From an uncultured Campylobacterales bacterium (lineage in GTDB: Bacteria > Campylobacterota > Campylobacteria > Campylobacterales > Arcobacteraceae), in NCBI GenBank assembly GCA_947494995.1, contig CANLWY010000001.1:62001-126000 (forward strand): a stretch of 64,000 bases of DNA, in the 5' to 3' direction. Each line of letters starts with the position of its first letter. The stretch's first letter is position 1. Positions 56,480 to 64,000 of this stretch are shown here, in pieces. The position numbers were made by a program, and so were the translations under genes. The notes beneath the pieces are model-generated. The model ran no database searches, was not told the origin of the DNA, and saw nothing but the letters and a program-made list of their open reading frames with translations.

Positions 56480-57157
56480 ATGCAAAAGATAAATGACAAA
56501 ATCAAACTATTATATGTGGAAGATGATGATATTGCAAGAGAAAATGGTATCGAATATTTAGAAAACTATTTTGAAAATATCTATGAAGCACCTGATGCCT
56601 TAAGCGCTTTAAAGCTATATGAAGAAGTCCAACCTGATATTATAATAACAGATATTCAAATGCCAAAATTAAATGGTTTAGAGTTTATTAAAAGAGTTAG
56701 GCAAAAAAATAAAAAAGTACAAGTAATTGTCTTATCAGCTTTTTCAGATAAAGAGTATCTTTTTGCCGCAATAGAGTTACAGCTAGTTAAGTACTTGATA
56801 AAACCAATAAAGGAAGAAGAGTTAGAAAATGCTTTAAACTTATGTATTGAATCAATCAAGAACGATAGTTCAAATATAGTAAAGTTAAAAGAGAACTGTA
56901 ATTTTGATATATATAATCAAACTCTTATTTTTGAAGATGAAATAGTAAAGTTAAGAACCAAAGAGCTTGATTTATTAACACTATTAATAAAAAATAGAAA
57001 TAGATATGTAACATATGAAGAGATAGAGAACTTTGTTTGGTCTCATAGTGTTATGAGTAAAGATGCTTTAAAAACAGTAATGAAAAATTTAAAGGCAAAA
57101 CTACCTAAAGAGTTGATATCAAATCTATCAGGAACTGGATATAAAATAGATGCCTGA
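56480..57157 (+). CDS. Response regulator with winged HTH
   Basis: 225 residues, closely similar to the one at 19339-20019 (DIIITDIQMPKLNGLEFIKRVRQKNKK, phospho-acceptor Asp, YLIKPI switch Lys, C-terminal winged helix KLRTKELDLLTLLIKNRNRYVTYEEIENFVW). Starts at ATG 56480, overlaps the downstream kinase gene by eight bases, and is the upstream gene of the pair; order and overlap are the same as in the first system, so the two pairs arose by duplication. Confidence 0.92.
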   Translation: MQKINDKIKLLYVEDDDIARENGIEYLENYFENIYEAPDALSALKLYEEVQPDIIITDIQMPKLNGLEFIKRVRQKNKKVQVIVLSAFSDKEYLFAAIELQLVKYLIKPIKEEELENALNLCIESIKNDSSNIVKLKENCNFDIYNQTLIFEDEIVKLRTKELDLLTLLIKNRNRYVTYEEIENFVWSHSVMSKDALKTVMKNLKAKLPKELISNLSGTGYKIDA

Positions 57158-58463
57158 GAATATGATACTGGCTTATGGAATAACTTTTGGAATAGTTTTT
57201 ATGACTATTACATATACTTTTTTTAGATATATATACTCTAGACAAATATTTTATATGAGTTATTGTCTAATGCAAGTTTTTTCTTTAATATTTATTGTTT
57301 CATATAGTAAATTATTTGATGTATCTTCTTTAGTCGAACAACTATCACTACTTTTTGCAACACTTGCTTCGATAGTATTTGCAGTTAGGTTTTATGAGGG
57401 TAAGTTTCTTCCTAAGATGAAGAACTTTAAAGAGCTTACTATAAATACTTTGATATTAAACGCAATTATTTTAACAGCTTTTTATCACTATATGCTTTTT
57501 GAATATTTGCCATATACAATCATATATGCCATTTTGTTTATATCTGTTGCCTTTAATATAAAGGATGGTTTTAAACCAACTCTTATATATGTGATAGGTT
57601 GGTCTTTATTATGTCTTATTCTCTTTGTATTTGATTTTAAAGAGTATTATGAAGAAAAAGGTTTTATGAATATTGTCTTACTTGCCTTTGCCATTGAAGC
57701 AGTTTTATTTACAGCCTCTGTTGGATATAAGTATTCAACTTTACAAAAAGAGAGTAGAGATTTAGAGGATATGGTGTTACTGCAATCAAGACTTGCAAAA
57801 TCAGGAGAGATGATAGCTAATATTACTCATCAGTTTAGGCAACCACTAAATAATCTCTCATATATTTTAATAAATTTGAAAAAGCGATTTGAAAATGAAA
57901 GACTTGATGCAAAATATTTTGATAAAAAAGTAGGTCAAGCGAATGAACAACTAGATTTTTTATCGAAGACAATTGATGATTTTAAAGAGTTCTATGCTCC
58001 TTCTAAAACTAAAGAACAATTTACTATAAAAGAGGCGATTGATAATGTATTTACAATATCTAGTGCTGATTTAAAAAAAAGAAATATAGAGTTTATAGTT
58101 AATTTTAAAGTAAATGAAGAGATAAAAGTATTTGGAATAAAAAATGAGCTTTCTCAAGTGTTACTTTCTCTTATTTCAAACTCTAATGAAGCTTTAAAAA
58201 ACATAGAAAATCCTTGGATTAATATTGAAGTTGATTCAACTAATGCTGAGGTTATAATAAAAGTAAAAGATAATGCAGGTGGTATAAAAAAGAAAAACTT
58301 AGGAAAAATATTTGAACCATATTTTACTACAAAAGATGAAGGAACAGGAATAGGTTTATATTTATCAAAACGTATTATTGAAGATAGTTTTAATGGAAAG
58401 ATAGAGGTTCAAAATCAAAAAGAGGGAGCTTTATTTACCCTCTTTATTGAAAAGACTATTTGA
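57150..58463 (+). CDS. Membrane sensor histidine kinase
   Basis: 437 residues with seven hydrophobic segments (about 5-195), a coiled coil, SRLAKSGEMIANITHQFRQPL (phospho-acceptor His near 222; THQFRQP where the paralogue has AHQWRQP), and HATPase_c (SLISNSNEAL, DNAGG, GTGIGL). Unlike its paralogue at 17601, it has no DISM ligand domain, so the signal should be sensed in the membrane. Overlaps the convergent ccoG gene by eight bases. Confidence 0.9.
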   Translation: MPENMILAYGITFGIVFMTITYTFFRYIYSRQIFYMSYCLMQVFSLIFIVSYSKLFDVSSLVEQLSLLFATLASIVFAVRFYEGKFLPKMKNFKELTINTLILNAIILTAFYHYMLFEYLPYTIIYAILFISVAFNIKDGFKPTLIYVIGWSLLCLILFVFDFKEYYEEKGFMNIVLLAFAIEAVLFTASVGYKYSTLQKESRDLEDMVLLQSRLAKSGEMIANITHQFRQPLNNLSYILINLKKRFENERLDAKYFDKKVGQANEQLDFLSKTIDDFKEFYAPSKTKEQFTIKEAIDNVFTISSADLKKRNIEFIVNFKVNEEIKVFGIKNELSQVLLSLISNSNEALKNIENPWINIEVDSTNAEVIIKVKDNAGGIKKKNLGKIFEPYFTTKDEGTGIGLYLSKRIIEDSFNGKIEVQNQKEGALFTLFIEKTI

Positions 58464-59799
58464 TTAAATCATTTCTTGGATGTATGAAAGATAGTTCCCT
58501 TTCTATACTAAGTTTAGGATTCTCTTTTGCATAGGCTTTAATTTTTGTCTTTAGAGCAGTATCTTTTTTGTCTGATAGGTATATTCTTTGTTTTGTTCTT
58601 AAAATAAGAACAGTTTTAATTTTTTGTTTTGGTCTTACTTTAAGCTCTTTAAATCTTTTAACCTCAAAGTACTTTTTATCTAAGATTTCTATTTTATAGG
58701 TATATGTTTTATCACTAGTATTGTGAAAAGTTAAAATATAGTTATTTGAAACCTTTCCTCCTTTCTCTACTTTATAAAGTTTTGTTGTTTTATTTATATT
58801 TAACAAGAAGTATTCTTTCTTTGATGCAAAAAAACCAGCTAATATAAGACATAAAACAAGTGATGCCATATAAACAATATTTCTTTTTGTAAAAATATTT
58901 GATAACCTATCTTTTAATACACTATTTGTACTTCCCCAAGAGATAAGTGACTCTTTCCCTAGTTTTCCCATTACAGTAGAACAGGCATCTGAACACTCTA
59001 GACAGTTGATACACTCTACTTGTAAACCTTTTCTAATATCAATATGAGTTGGACAAACTTTTACACAAGCTTCACAAGTAGTACACTCTTCATTTGTCAT
59101 CCACTGTTTTACATCAAAAATTGATTTTGCACCATTTTCATAAATGACTCCACCTCTATTTGTATTGTATACAACTTGTTTTGTGTCATCATCATAAAGA
59201 ACAGATTGTATTCTTGAATATGGGCAAACAAAAGTACAGAAATCTTCTTTCATAAATATGATGTCATATATTAAAAAAACAGTAATACTAATAACAAACA
59301 TATATAAATAGAAGTGATCTTCAGGACTTTTAATGTATTCAAAAAAGTCTTCAGGAGGGACAAAATACCACATGAAGTTTATTGAAGCTAGAAGAGATAA
59401 TAGTGACCAAAGAAAAATTGCAAGATATTTTTTAATTTTTGTATTGTTTTTTGAATAGTTTATATCTTTTTGTTTATTTTTGATTCGTCTTAACCCTAAA
59501 AGCCATGATTCAATTAAATCTCTGTAAACAACTCTAAATATTGTTTGAGGACATGCCCAGCCACACCAAACTCTTCCAAACATAGCTGTCATTGCAAAGA
59601 TTCCAATAAATAGAAACATTAGAAGGAAAGGCATAACATAAAGTTCATTCATGTTAAATACGAATCCCAAAAAGTGAAACTGTAGTTTATCAAAAGATAA
59701 AAGTAGTAAATGATTTCCATTTATTGTAATAAATGGTACTGTTAATGTAAAGAGAGTTATTATTGCATATGTGATATATCTTTTTTTAGAGTAACTCAT
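58456..59799 (-). CDS. ccoG: Cytochrome cbb3 oxidase accessory protein CcoG
   Basis: 447 residues from the ATG at 59799 (GGAG upstream; an upstream in-frame ATG would add a spurious 14 residues). Five membrane segments and a ferredoxin-like domain: CTFVCPYSR, CTTCEACVKVCP and CINCLECSDACS provide clusters for Cu(II) reduction in cbb3 assembly. Its C-terminal Ig-like domain is periplasmic. No ccoNOQP is in the window. Confidence 0.9.
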   Translation of the reverse strand: MSYSKKRYITYAIITLFTLTVPFITINGNHLLLLSFDKLQFHFLGFVFNMNELYVMPFLLMFLFIGIFAMTAMFGRVWCGWACPQTIFRVVYRDLIESWLLGLRRIKNKQKDINYSKNNTKIKKYLAIFLWSLLSLLASINFMWYFVPPEDFFEYIKSPEDHFYLYMFVISITVFLIYDIIFMKEDFCTFVCPYSRIQSVLYDDDTKQVVYNTNRGGVIYENGAKSIFDVKQWMTNEECTTCEACVKVCPTHIDIRKGLQVECINCLECSDACSTVMGKLGKESLISWGSTNSVLKDRLSNIFTKRNIVYMASLVLCLILAGFFASKKEYFLLNINKTTKLYKVEKGGKVSNNYILTFHNTSDKTYTYKIEILDKKYFEVKRFKELKVRPKQKIKTVLILRTKQRIYLSDKKDTALKTKIKAYAKENPKLSIERELSFIHPRNDLIK

Positions 59800-59925
59800 T
59801 TTTTCTCCAATAGAATTTTTATAATGACACTTTAGTGACAAAAGGTGTTCATTTGGTGGTATTTTTTTAATTTTTGTAGTTTTTATTCACTTTTGTTATA
59901 ATCTTCTTTTCTAAAAGGACTTCAA

Positions 59926-60555
59926 ATGCTTGAACTTACAAATATTTATCTATTTATTGCTGCTTCTTTTTTACTTTGTTTAGCTCCTGGACCTGATAAT
60001 ATTTATGTATTAACTCAAGGAATGACAAAAAGTAAAAAAGCTGCGATTATTACTACTTTAGGACTTACAACAGGAATTATTGTTCATACAACAGCTGCTG
60101 CTTTTGGTATTTCTGTTATTTTTAAGACCTCTGAAATAGCTTTTAATATTGTTAAATACGCAGGTGCTGCATATTTACTTTATATTGCATATCAAGCATT
60201 TAAATATAGAAATGCTCCCTTAGATTTAACAGTTCAAAACTCATCAAGTGAGCTTAAAAAGCTTTATGTAAAAGGTTTTTTTATGAATGTTCTTAATCCA
60301 AAGGTTTCAATTTTTTTCTTAGCTTTTCTTCCTCAGTTTGTAACTGTTTCAAATGGAAATGTGCCTATGCAGATGATTACTCTTGGTGTGATTTTTATGA
60401 TTTTAACAGTTATAACATTCTCTTCAATTGGAGTTGCGGGAAATATGTTAAGTTCAAAACTACTTGAAAAACCTAGTATTGTAAAATATATGAATATATT
60501 AACTTCCTTTGTACTTGGTGGTTTAGCAATAAAGTTAGCTCTCTCTTCAAGATAA
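59926..60555 (+). CDS. LysE-family exporter
   Basis: 209 residues with about six membrane segments and CLAPGPDNIYVLTQGMTKSKKAAIITTLGLTTG, a clear LysE/RhtB signature (APGPDN), and NPKVSIFFLAFLPQFV. Probably exports threonine/homoserine-like amino acids. Stands alone, divergent from ccoG, behind AAAAGGAC. Confidence 0.88.
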   Translation: MLELTNIYLFIAASFLLCLAPGPDNIYVLTQGMTKSKKAAIITTLGLTTGIIVHTTAAAFGISVIFKTSEIAFNIVKYAGAAYLLYIAYQAFKYRNAPLDLTVQNSSSELKKLYVKGFFMNVLNPKVSIFFLAFLPQFVTVSNGNVPMQMITLGVIFMILTVITFSSIGVAGNMLSSKLLEKPSIVKYMNILTSFVLGGLAIKLALSSR

Positions 60556-60628
60556 GTAAAAAACACTTTATAACTTTTTTAATTGCTTAGGACTATAATT
60601 ATGTATAGAAATAAGTAAAGGAGAAGTT

Positions 60629-61336
60629 ATGAAGAAAATCAGTTTATTGGTACTATTAGTATTTGGTGTTATTTCTCTTTTCGCAGATATGAAAAGGTAT
60701 GAAATCAAATCTGCACAAATTGAATATGTAATCTCTGGTAGTGGGAATATGATGGGAATACCTACTGAAATAGATGGAAGTAGTTCTTTAATATTTAAAG
60801 ATTATGGAAACACTGAAATCACTCATGAAAAGTTTTCTCAAGTTGTAATGGGTCAAAAAGAGACTACAGAAGATATTACAAAAATAGATTCAGGGATAGT
60901 ATATAGTGTTAATTTAGAAGATAAGGTAATTTACAAACAAGAGATTCCTTTAGATTCTGATGACCCAGCCTTATCTCTAAAAGGAAAAAAATCTTTAGAA
61001 GCCTTAGGAGGGAAGAGACTAGGAAGTGAAAAGATTTTAGATTATGATTGTGAAATTTGGGAGTTAAGTGGAGTAAAGATGTGGATGTATAAGGCGGTAC
61101 CTCTTAAAACAGAAACTAATGTAATGGGGATACTACAAACTCAAATTGCAAAGAAGGTTCAATTTAATGGTACAATTTCCGATGATATGTTTAAACTTCC
61201 TAATTATCCAATTAAAACAAGGGGTGATATGAGAGAAGAAGCTATGAAACAAATGGAAAATATGTCTCCTGAACAAAAGAAGATGATGGAAGATATGATG
61301 AAAAATATGGGTGGAATGATGGGAGGACAAAAATAG
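60629..61336 (+). CDS. Exported protein with Met-rich tail (DUF4412-like)
   Basis: 235 residues with a signal peptide (MKKISLLVLLVFGVISLFA) and a beta-rich domain (about 25-195; GKKSLEALGGKRLGSEKILDYDCEIWELSGVKMWMYKAVPLKTE), resembling DUF4412 periplasmic proteins. The tail (about 200-235) is rich in Met (EEAMKQMENMSPEQKKMMEDMMKNMGG), which could bind copper or silver; not shown. A hairpin follows the stop. Confidence 0.65.
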   Translation: MKKISLLVLLVFGVISLFADMKRYEIKSAQIEYVISGSGNMMGIPTEIDGSSSLIFKDYGNTEITHEKFSQVVMGQKETTEDITKIDSGIVYSVNLEDKVIYKQEIPLDSDDPALSLKGKKSLEALGGKRLGSEKILDYDCEIWELSGVKMWMYKAVPLKTETNVMGILQTQIAKKVQFNGTISDDMFKLPNYPIKTRGDMREEAMKQMENMSPEQKKMMEDMMKNMGGMMGGQK

Positions 61337-61354
61337 GATAGGTTAAAACCTATC
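61337..61354. terminator. Bidirectional terminator between convergent genes
   Basis: GATAGGTT (61337-61344)/AACCTATC (61347-61354), perfect 8 bp, two-base loop; T-rich on the plus side. It starts next to the stop of the exported protein gene and lies five bases before the end of the convergent ABM gene. Confidence 0.6.
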
Positions 61355-61359
61355 TTATT

Positions 61360-61686
61360 TTAGTTTATTTCGTCAGTATAAACACAAACGTTGAAATCTT
61401 TTACAAGACCATCTTTATCTACACAATGTGTTTCAAAGAAGTTAGTAATATATGGTTTATTACAGTGAAGTTCAAAAGCTTCTTGCGATTGCCAAATTTC
61501 ATTAAATACAATTGGGTATGATTTTCCCATTGCATTTGGATGTTCAATATGTTTTGTAACAGTATACTGAATACATCCATCTTCTCTTAAAGTCATTGGT
61601 TCAAGAGCTTGAAGTGTTTCTAAAAGTTCTTCTTCTTTGCCCTCTTTTGCTTCAAAAGAGGCTATACAGTATATTTTTTTTGACAT
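61360..61686 (-). CDS. Antibiotic-biosynthesis-monooxygenase (ABM) protein
   Basis: 108 residues of the ABM fold (YCIASFEAKEGKEEELLETLQALEPMTLREDGCIQYTVTKHIEHP..., HCNKPYITNFFE). Overlaps proA by one base and is cotranscribed with it. Comparable to the one at 52874 but about 40% different by eye; probable quinol monooxygenase or similar. Confidence 0.8.
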   Translation of the reverse strand: MSKKIYCIASFEAKEGKEEELLETLQALEPMTLREDGCIQYTVTKHIEHPNAMGKSYPIVFNEIWQSQEAFELHCNKPYITNFFETHCVDKDGLVKDFNVCVYTDEIN

Positions 61687-62918
61687 TATCTTGTTTGTCC
61701 TTGACCATATATTTTATATTTAAATGTTGTTAAATCATTTATTCCCATAGGTCCTCTTGAGTGAAGTTTGTTTGTTGAAATACCAACTTCAGCTCCAAGT
61801 CCAAAAGCTCCACCATCAGTAAATCTTGTACTTGCATTTGCATATACGCAAGCGGCATCAACTTCATTTAAAAATTTGTTTACCATAGTATAGTTTTCAC
61901 TAATGATTGATTCTGAATGTCCTGAACCATATTTGCCAATGTGATAAATTGCTTCATCTACATTTTTCACAATTTTAATATTTAAAATATTTGCTAAATA
62001 TTCAGTATCGTAATCCTCATGTGTAGCACATTGAATATCGATATATTGTCTAGTGTCATCACAACCTTTAAGCTCTGTACTTTCAGCAACAAAAGCTTCA
62101 TGTAGTGGCGGTAAAATATATGCTGCAATATCTTTATGAATAAGAAGTGTTTCTATAGAGTTACATACACCTGGTCTTTGTACTTTTGCATTAATTGCAA
62201 TCTCTATTGCTTTATTATGATTTGCATCTTTATCAATAAATACGTGACAAAGTCCTTTATCATGTTTCACTACTGGAACAGTTGCATTTGTACTAACGTG
62301 TTTAATTAATGCTTCTCCACCTCTTGGAACAATTAAATCTACATATTTATCTTGTTTGATTAATTTATCTACACCTTCTCTACTTGAATCTGGTAAAAGA
62401 GAGATTGCTTGTTCTGGAAGTTTATTTTTTGCTAAAACATGTCTTAATACATTTGCAATAGCTTTATTTGAGTGTTCAGCTTCTTTTCCACCTTTTAAAA
62501 CGCAAACATTTCCACTTTTAAAACAAAGAGCTGCTGTATCAGAAGTTACATTTGGTCTTGATTCATATATGATTCCAATTACTCCGATTGGAATAGATAC
62601 TTTTTGGATATTTAATCCATTTTCAGTAACCCAGCCATCAAGCATTCTTCCTACTGGTTCTTTTAGCGTGGCAATTTCCCTAATTGCTTCTGCCATACCT
62701 TCAACTCTTTCTCCTGTTAGTAAAAGTCTGTCAAGAAGTGCATCAGATAGACCACCTAGTTTACCAACACTCATATCTTTTTCATTGTTACTTACAATAA
62801 AGTCACAGTGCTCCATAAGTGCATCTGCCATTTCAAGTAAAACTTTGTTTTTTACTTCACCACTTAGAGTAGCTATTTCTCTACTGATTTTTTTTGATTC
62901 TTCTAAAAATTGTTGCAT
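61686..62918 (-). CDS. proA: Glutamate-5-semialdehyde dehydrogenase
   Basis: 410 residues with the ALDH-fold landmarks: IGVIYESRPNVTSD (cofactor region), CVLKGGKEAEHSNKA, and the catalytic Cys in QRPGVCNSIETLLIHKD. It reduces glutamyl-5-phosphate to the semialdehyde in proline synthesis. It starts at ATG 62918 and is followed by an ABM gene at one base overlap. proB is not in the window. Confidence 0.96.
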   Translation of the reverse strand: MQQFLEESKKISREIATLSGEVKNKVLLEMADALMEHCDFIVSNNEKDMSVGKLGGLSDALLDRLLLTGERVEGMAEAIREIATLKEPVGRMLDGWVTENGLNIQKVSIPIGVIGIIYESRPNVTSDTAALCFKSGNVCVLKGGKEAEHSNKAIANVLRHVLAKNKLPEQAISLLPDSSREGVDKLIKQDKYVDLIVPRGGEALIKHVSTNATVPVVKHDKGLCHVFIDKDANHNKAIEIAINAKVQRPGVCNSIETLLIHKDIAAYILPPLHEAFVAESTELKGCDDTRQYIDIQCATHEDYDTEYLANILNIKIVKNVDEAIYHIGKYGSGHSESIISENYTMVNKFLNEVDAACVYANASTRFTDGGAFGLGAEVGISTNKLHSRGPMGINDLTTFKYKIYGQGQTR

Positions 62919-63004
62919 GTAAGTTTTTCCTATGTTATTTACATTATGGATAATTTTATCTAAAAAATTCTTTTAAATAGTGTCTTGAAGAGGTTTTGTT
63001 GGTG

Positions 63005-63029
63005 AAAGTAGCAGTACTACTGCTACTTT
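63005..63029 (-). terminator. Terminator behind trxA
   Basis: AAAGTAGCAGTA (63005-63016), one base, TACTGCTACTTT (63018-63029): perfect 12-bp arms, 16 bases downstream of the trxA stop on its strand, though no T-run follows on that side. Confidence 0.65.
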
Positions 63030-63044
63030 TTATATACTAAGTTA

Positions 63045-63362
63045 TTATAATTGTGCGTTAATTTTGTCAGCTAATGCTTGTTTAGATTGTGCACCGATAA
63101 CTTGGTCAACAATTTCTCCGTCTTTCATAAATAAAATTGTTGGAACTGATCTAACACCATATTTAACTGCTAAATCTTGTTGTTCGTCTGTATTTACTTT
63201 ACAAATGTTTGCTTTTCCATCAAACTCAGTTGCTAATTCATCAATAACGGGAGAGATCATTCTACAAGGTCCACACCATGGAGCCCAAAAGTCTACTAAA
63301 GATACACCAGTACCTACTGTAGCATCAAAGTTATCTGCGTTTAATTCAATATATCCTGCCAT
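63045..63362 (-). CDS. trxA: Thioredoxin
   Basis: 105 residues with the redox site WCGPC at 29-33, DFWAPWCGPCRMISPV, PTILFMKDG with the cis-Pro and the usual C-terminal helix (ADKINAQL). It reduces protein disulfides, including NrdA. It is divergent from an HxlR-family regulator with a palindrome between them. Starts at ATG 63362 behind AAAGGATAT. Confidence 0.97.
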   Translation of the reverse strand: MAGYIELNADNFDATVGTGVSLVDFWAPWCGPCRMISPVIDELATEFDGKANICKVNTDEQQDLAVKYGVRSVPTILFMKDGEIVDQVIGAQSKQALADKINAQL

Positions 63363-63440
63363 AAAATATCCTTTTTTATTTTTTGTTGCAGAAGTTTAGC
63401 GCAATAGTGAAACAAAGTCAAGTACATACTAAATAGTTTT

Positions 63441-63462
63441 ATAGTTACCTTTAAGTAACTAT
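63441..63462. promoter_or_regulatory. Palindromic operator candidate between trxA and hxlR-type gene
   Basis: ATAGTTAC (63441-63448) and GTAACTAT (63455-63462) are perfect 8-bp arms with a 6-base spacer. HxlR-family proteins bind such inverted repeats in divergent promoters. The site lies 79 bases from the trxA start and 47 from the regulator start. Confidence 0.6.
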
Positions 63463-63508
63463 TAACTTTGTTTCTTCTAGAATTATAAAAAAGGATTAGG
63501 GGATTATT

Positions 63509-63865
63509 ATGGAGAGCAAACAATATAATTGTTTTTTTCAATTAGCAACTGATATGATTGGTGGTAAATGGAAAGGCATGGTTCTTTGGGCACTTAAAAA
63601 GGGTGTGAAAAGAAATGGTGAACTAAAAAGAATGATTCCTAATATCTCTCAAAAAATGCTAACACAACAACTTCGTGAACTTGAAGACGTTGGTATTGTA
63701 CAAAGAATTGTATATCCTGAAATTCCTCCAAAAGTAGAGTATAAACTAACAGAAAAGGGGGAAAAGTTAATTCCTATATTAGAAAAGCTACATGATTGGG
63801 GAAAGGAATATGCTTCAGATAACAAGATTAAATTAAGTCAAGATGAAAATTGTATTTTAGATTAA
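63509..63865 (+). CDS. HxlR-family transcriptional regulator
   Basis: 118 residues: winged HTH of the DUF24/HxlR type (WKGMVLWALKKGVKRNGELKRMIPNISQKMLTQQLRELEDVGIVQRIVYPEIPPKVEYKLTEKG). A Cys near position 8 (NCFFQLATDMIGGKWKG) is the redox/electrophile-sensing position in relatives such as YodB. The palindrome in front and the divergent trxA suggest a thiol-stress role. Starts at ATG 63509. Confidence 0.88.
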   Translation: MESKQYNCFFQLATDMIGGKWKGMVLWALKKGVKRNGELKRMIPNISQKMLTQQLRELEDVGIVQRIVYPEIPPKVEYKLTEKGEKLIPILEKLHDWGKEYASDNKIKLSQDENCILD

Positions 63866-63869
63866 TATT

Positions 63870-64000
63870 ATGAAAAAATTTATTAATACAAAACTAAATC
63901 CTTTTTTTACTTTTAGTTCATGTGACATATGTGAATCAAAATGTTGTGATGGCAGAAATGGTACAGTTTTTTCACAATTGCTTTTAGAAGACTTTGAATT
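63870..64000 (+). CDS. YkgJ-family cysteine-cluster protein, N-terminal part
   Basis: ATG at 63870 opens 43 codons before the window ends. KKFINTKLNPFFTFSSCDICESKCCDGRNG has the CxxC...CC pattern of the YkgJ/UPF0153 zinc/iron-chelating family. The gene continues beyond the right edge. It begins five bases after the HxlR stop and may be cotranscribed. No clear ribosome site. Confidence 0.7.
   Translation, partial: MKKFINTKLNPFFTFSSCDICESKCCDGRNGTVFSQLLLEDFE

Noticed and set aside
62356-62922. 188-codon open frame on the plus strand opposite proA
   Set aside because: It is Ser/Pro/Phe-rich, the usual mirror of a conserved minus-strand gene, has no ribosome site, and proA is certain.
63064-63399. 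111-codon plus-strand frame opposite trxA
   Set aside because: Antisense of a certain gene; codon use unlike neighbours.

Overview
The window is an AT-rich stretch (roughly 28% G+C by eye) of a Campylobacterota chromosome. Protein sequences and gene content point to the family Arcobacteraceae (Arcobacter and relatives): ruvC next to dnaA, dnaA-dnaN-gyrB in a row, CcoG, class Ia NrdAB of the epsilon type, a CJM1_0395/SprA-type protease, and 'HQWRQPL'-type histidine kinases. It starts at the replication origin. DnaA-box-like 9-mers of the TTATTCACA/TTTTCACAT type lie on both sides of dnaA. I see no prophage, CRISPR array, insertion sequence or tRNA/rRNA gene.

Layout. 1-5.2 kb: ruvC (partial), dnaA, dnaN, gyrB, then a dispersed hairpin repeat. 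5.3-20 kb: a Crp/Fnr regulator that seems to start at a non-AUG codon, a YHS-domain protein, an ABC-F protein, a rhodanese, an orphan PAS histidine kinase, a beta-hydroxyacid dehydrogenase, a LysE exporter with an AraC regulator, a transporter membrane domain lacking its ATPase, an outer-membrane protein, an exported amidase, and a response regulator/7TM sensor kinase pair. 20-27 kb: an RND efflux pump with a short adaptor, divergent from that two-component pair across a palindrome-rich promoter; then a tautomerase, an LRV-repeat cysteine-rich protein, a thioredoxin-reductase-like flavoprotein, queF and a small HTH protein. 27-32 kb: a two-partner secretion locus (TpsA/TpsB), then the SRP RNA gene ffs on the minus strand. 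32-39 kb: an EamA transporter, a YqaA-like protein, a complete molybdate cluster (modE-modA-mop-modB-modC) with a ModE-like operator, an arylamine N-acetyltransferase, a MOSC protein and an RluA-type pseudouridine synthase. 39-45 kb: purB, nrdA, nrdB and a second copy of the hairpin repeat. 45-64 kb: small membrane proteins, a SprA-type protease, a diguanylate cyclase, exporters, AraC/GyrI, an OmpA/HhH pair, LMW-PTP, an amidohydrolase, Ogt, a second response regulator/kinase pair, ccoG, proA, trxA divergent from an HxlR regulator, and the start of a YkgJ-type cysteine-cluster protein.

How parts work together. dnaA/dnaN/gyrB plus nrdAB and purB supply initiation, clamp, supercoiling and nucleotide functions. 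The mod cluster takes up molybdate and is probably autoregulated by ModE. The two-component pair at 17.6-20.0 kb probably controls the divergent RND pump. HxlR probably controls trxA through a palindrome between them. No single clearly new multi-gene system stands out. The most interesting signals are small-scale: two gyrB/nrdB 3'-end repeat elements with different but self-complementary outer arms, genes whose apparent starts are ATT/ATA, a probably leaderless modE under its own operator, two unannotated-size membrane micro-proteins, an intein/Hint-like insertion in NrdA, and an SRP RNA leader that competes with the mature fold.
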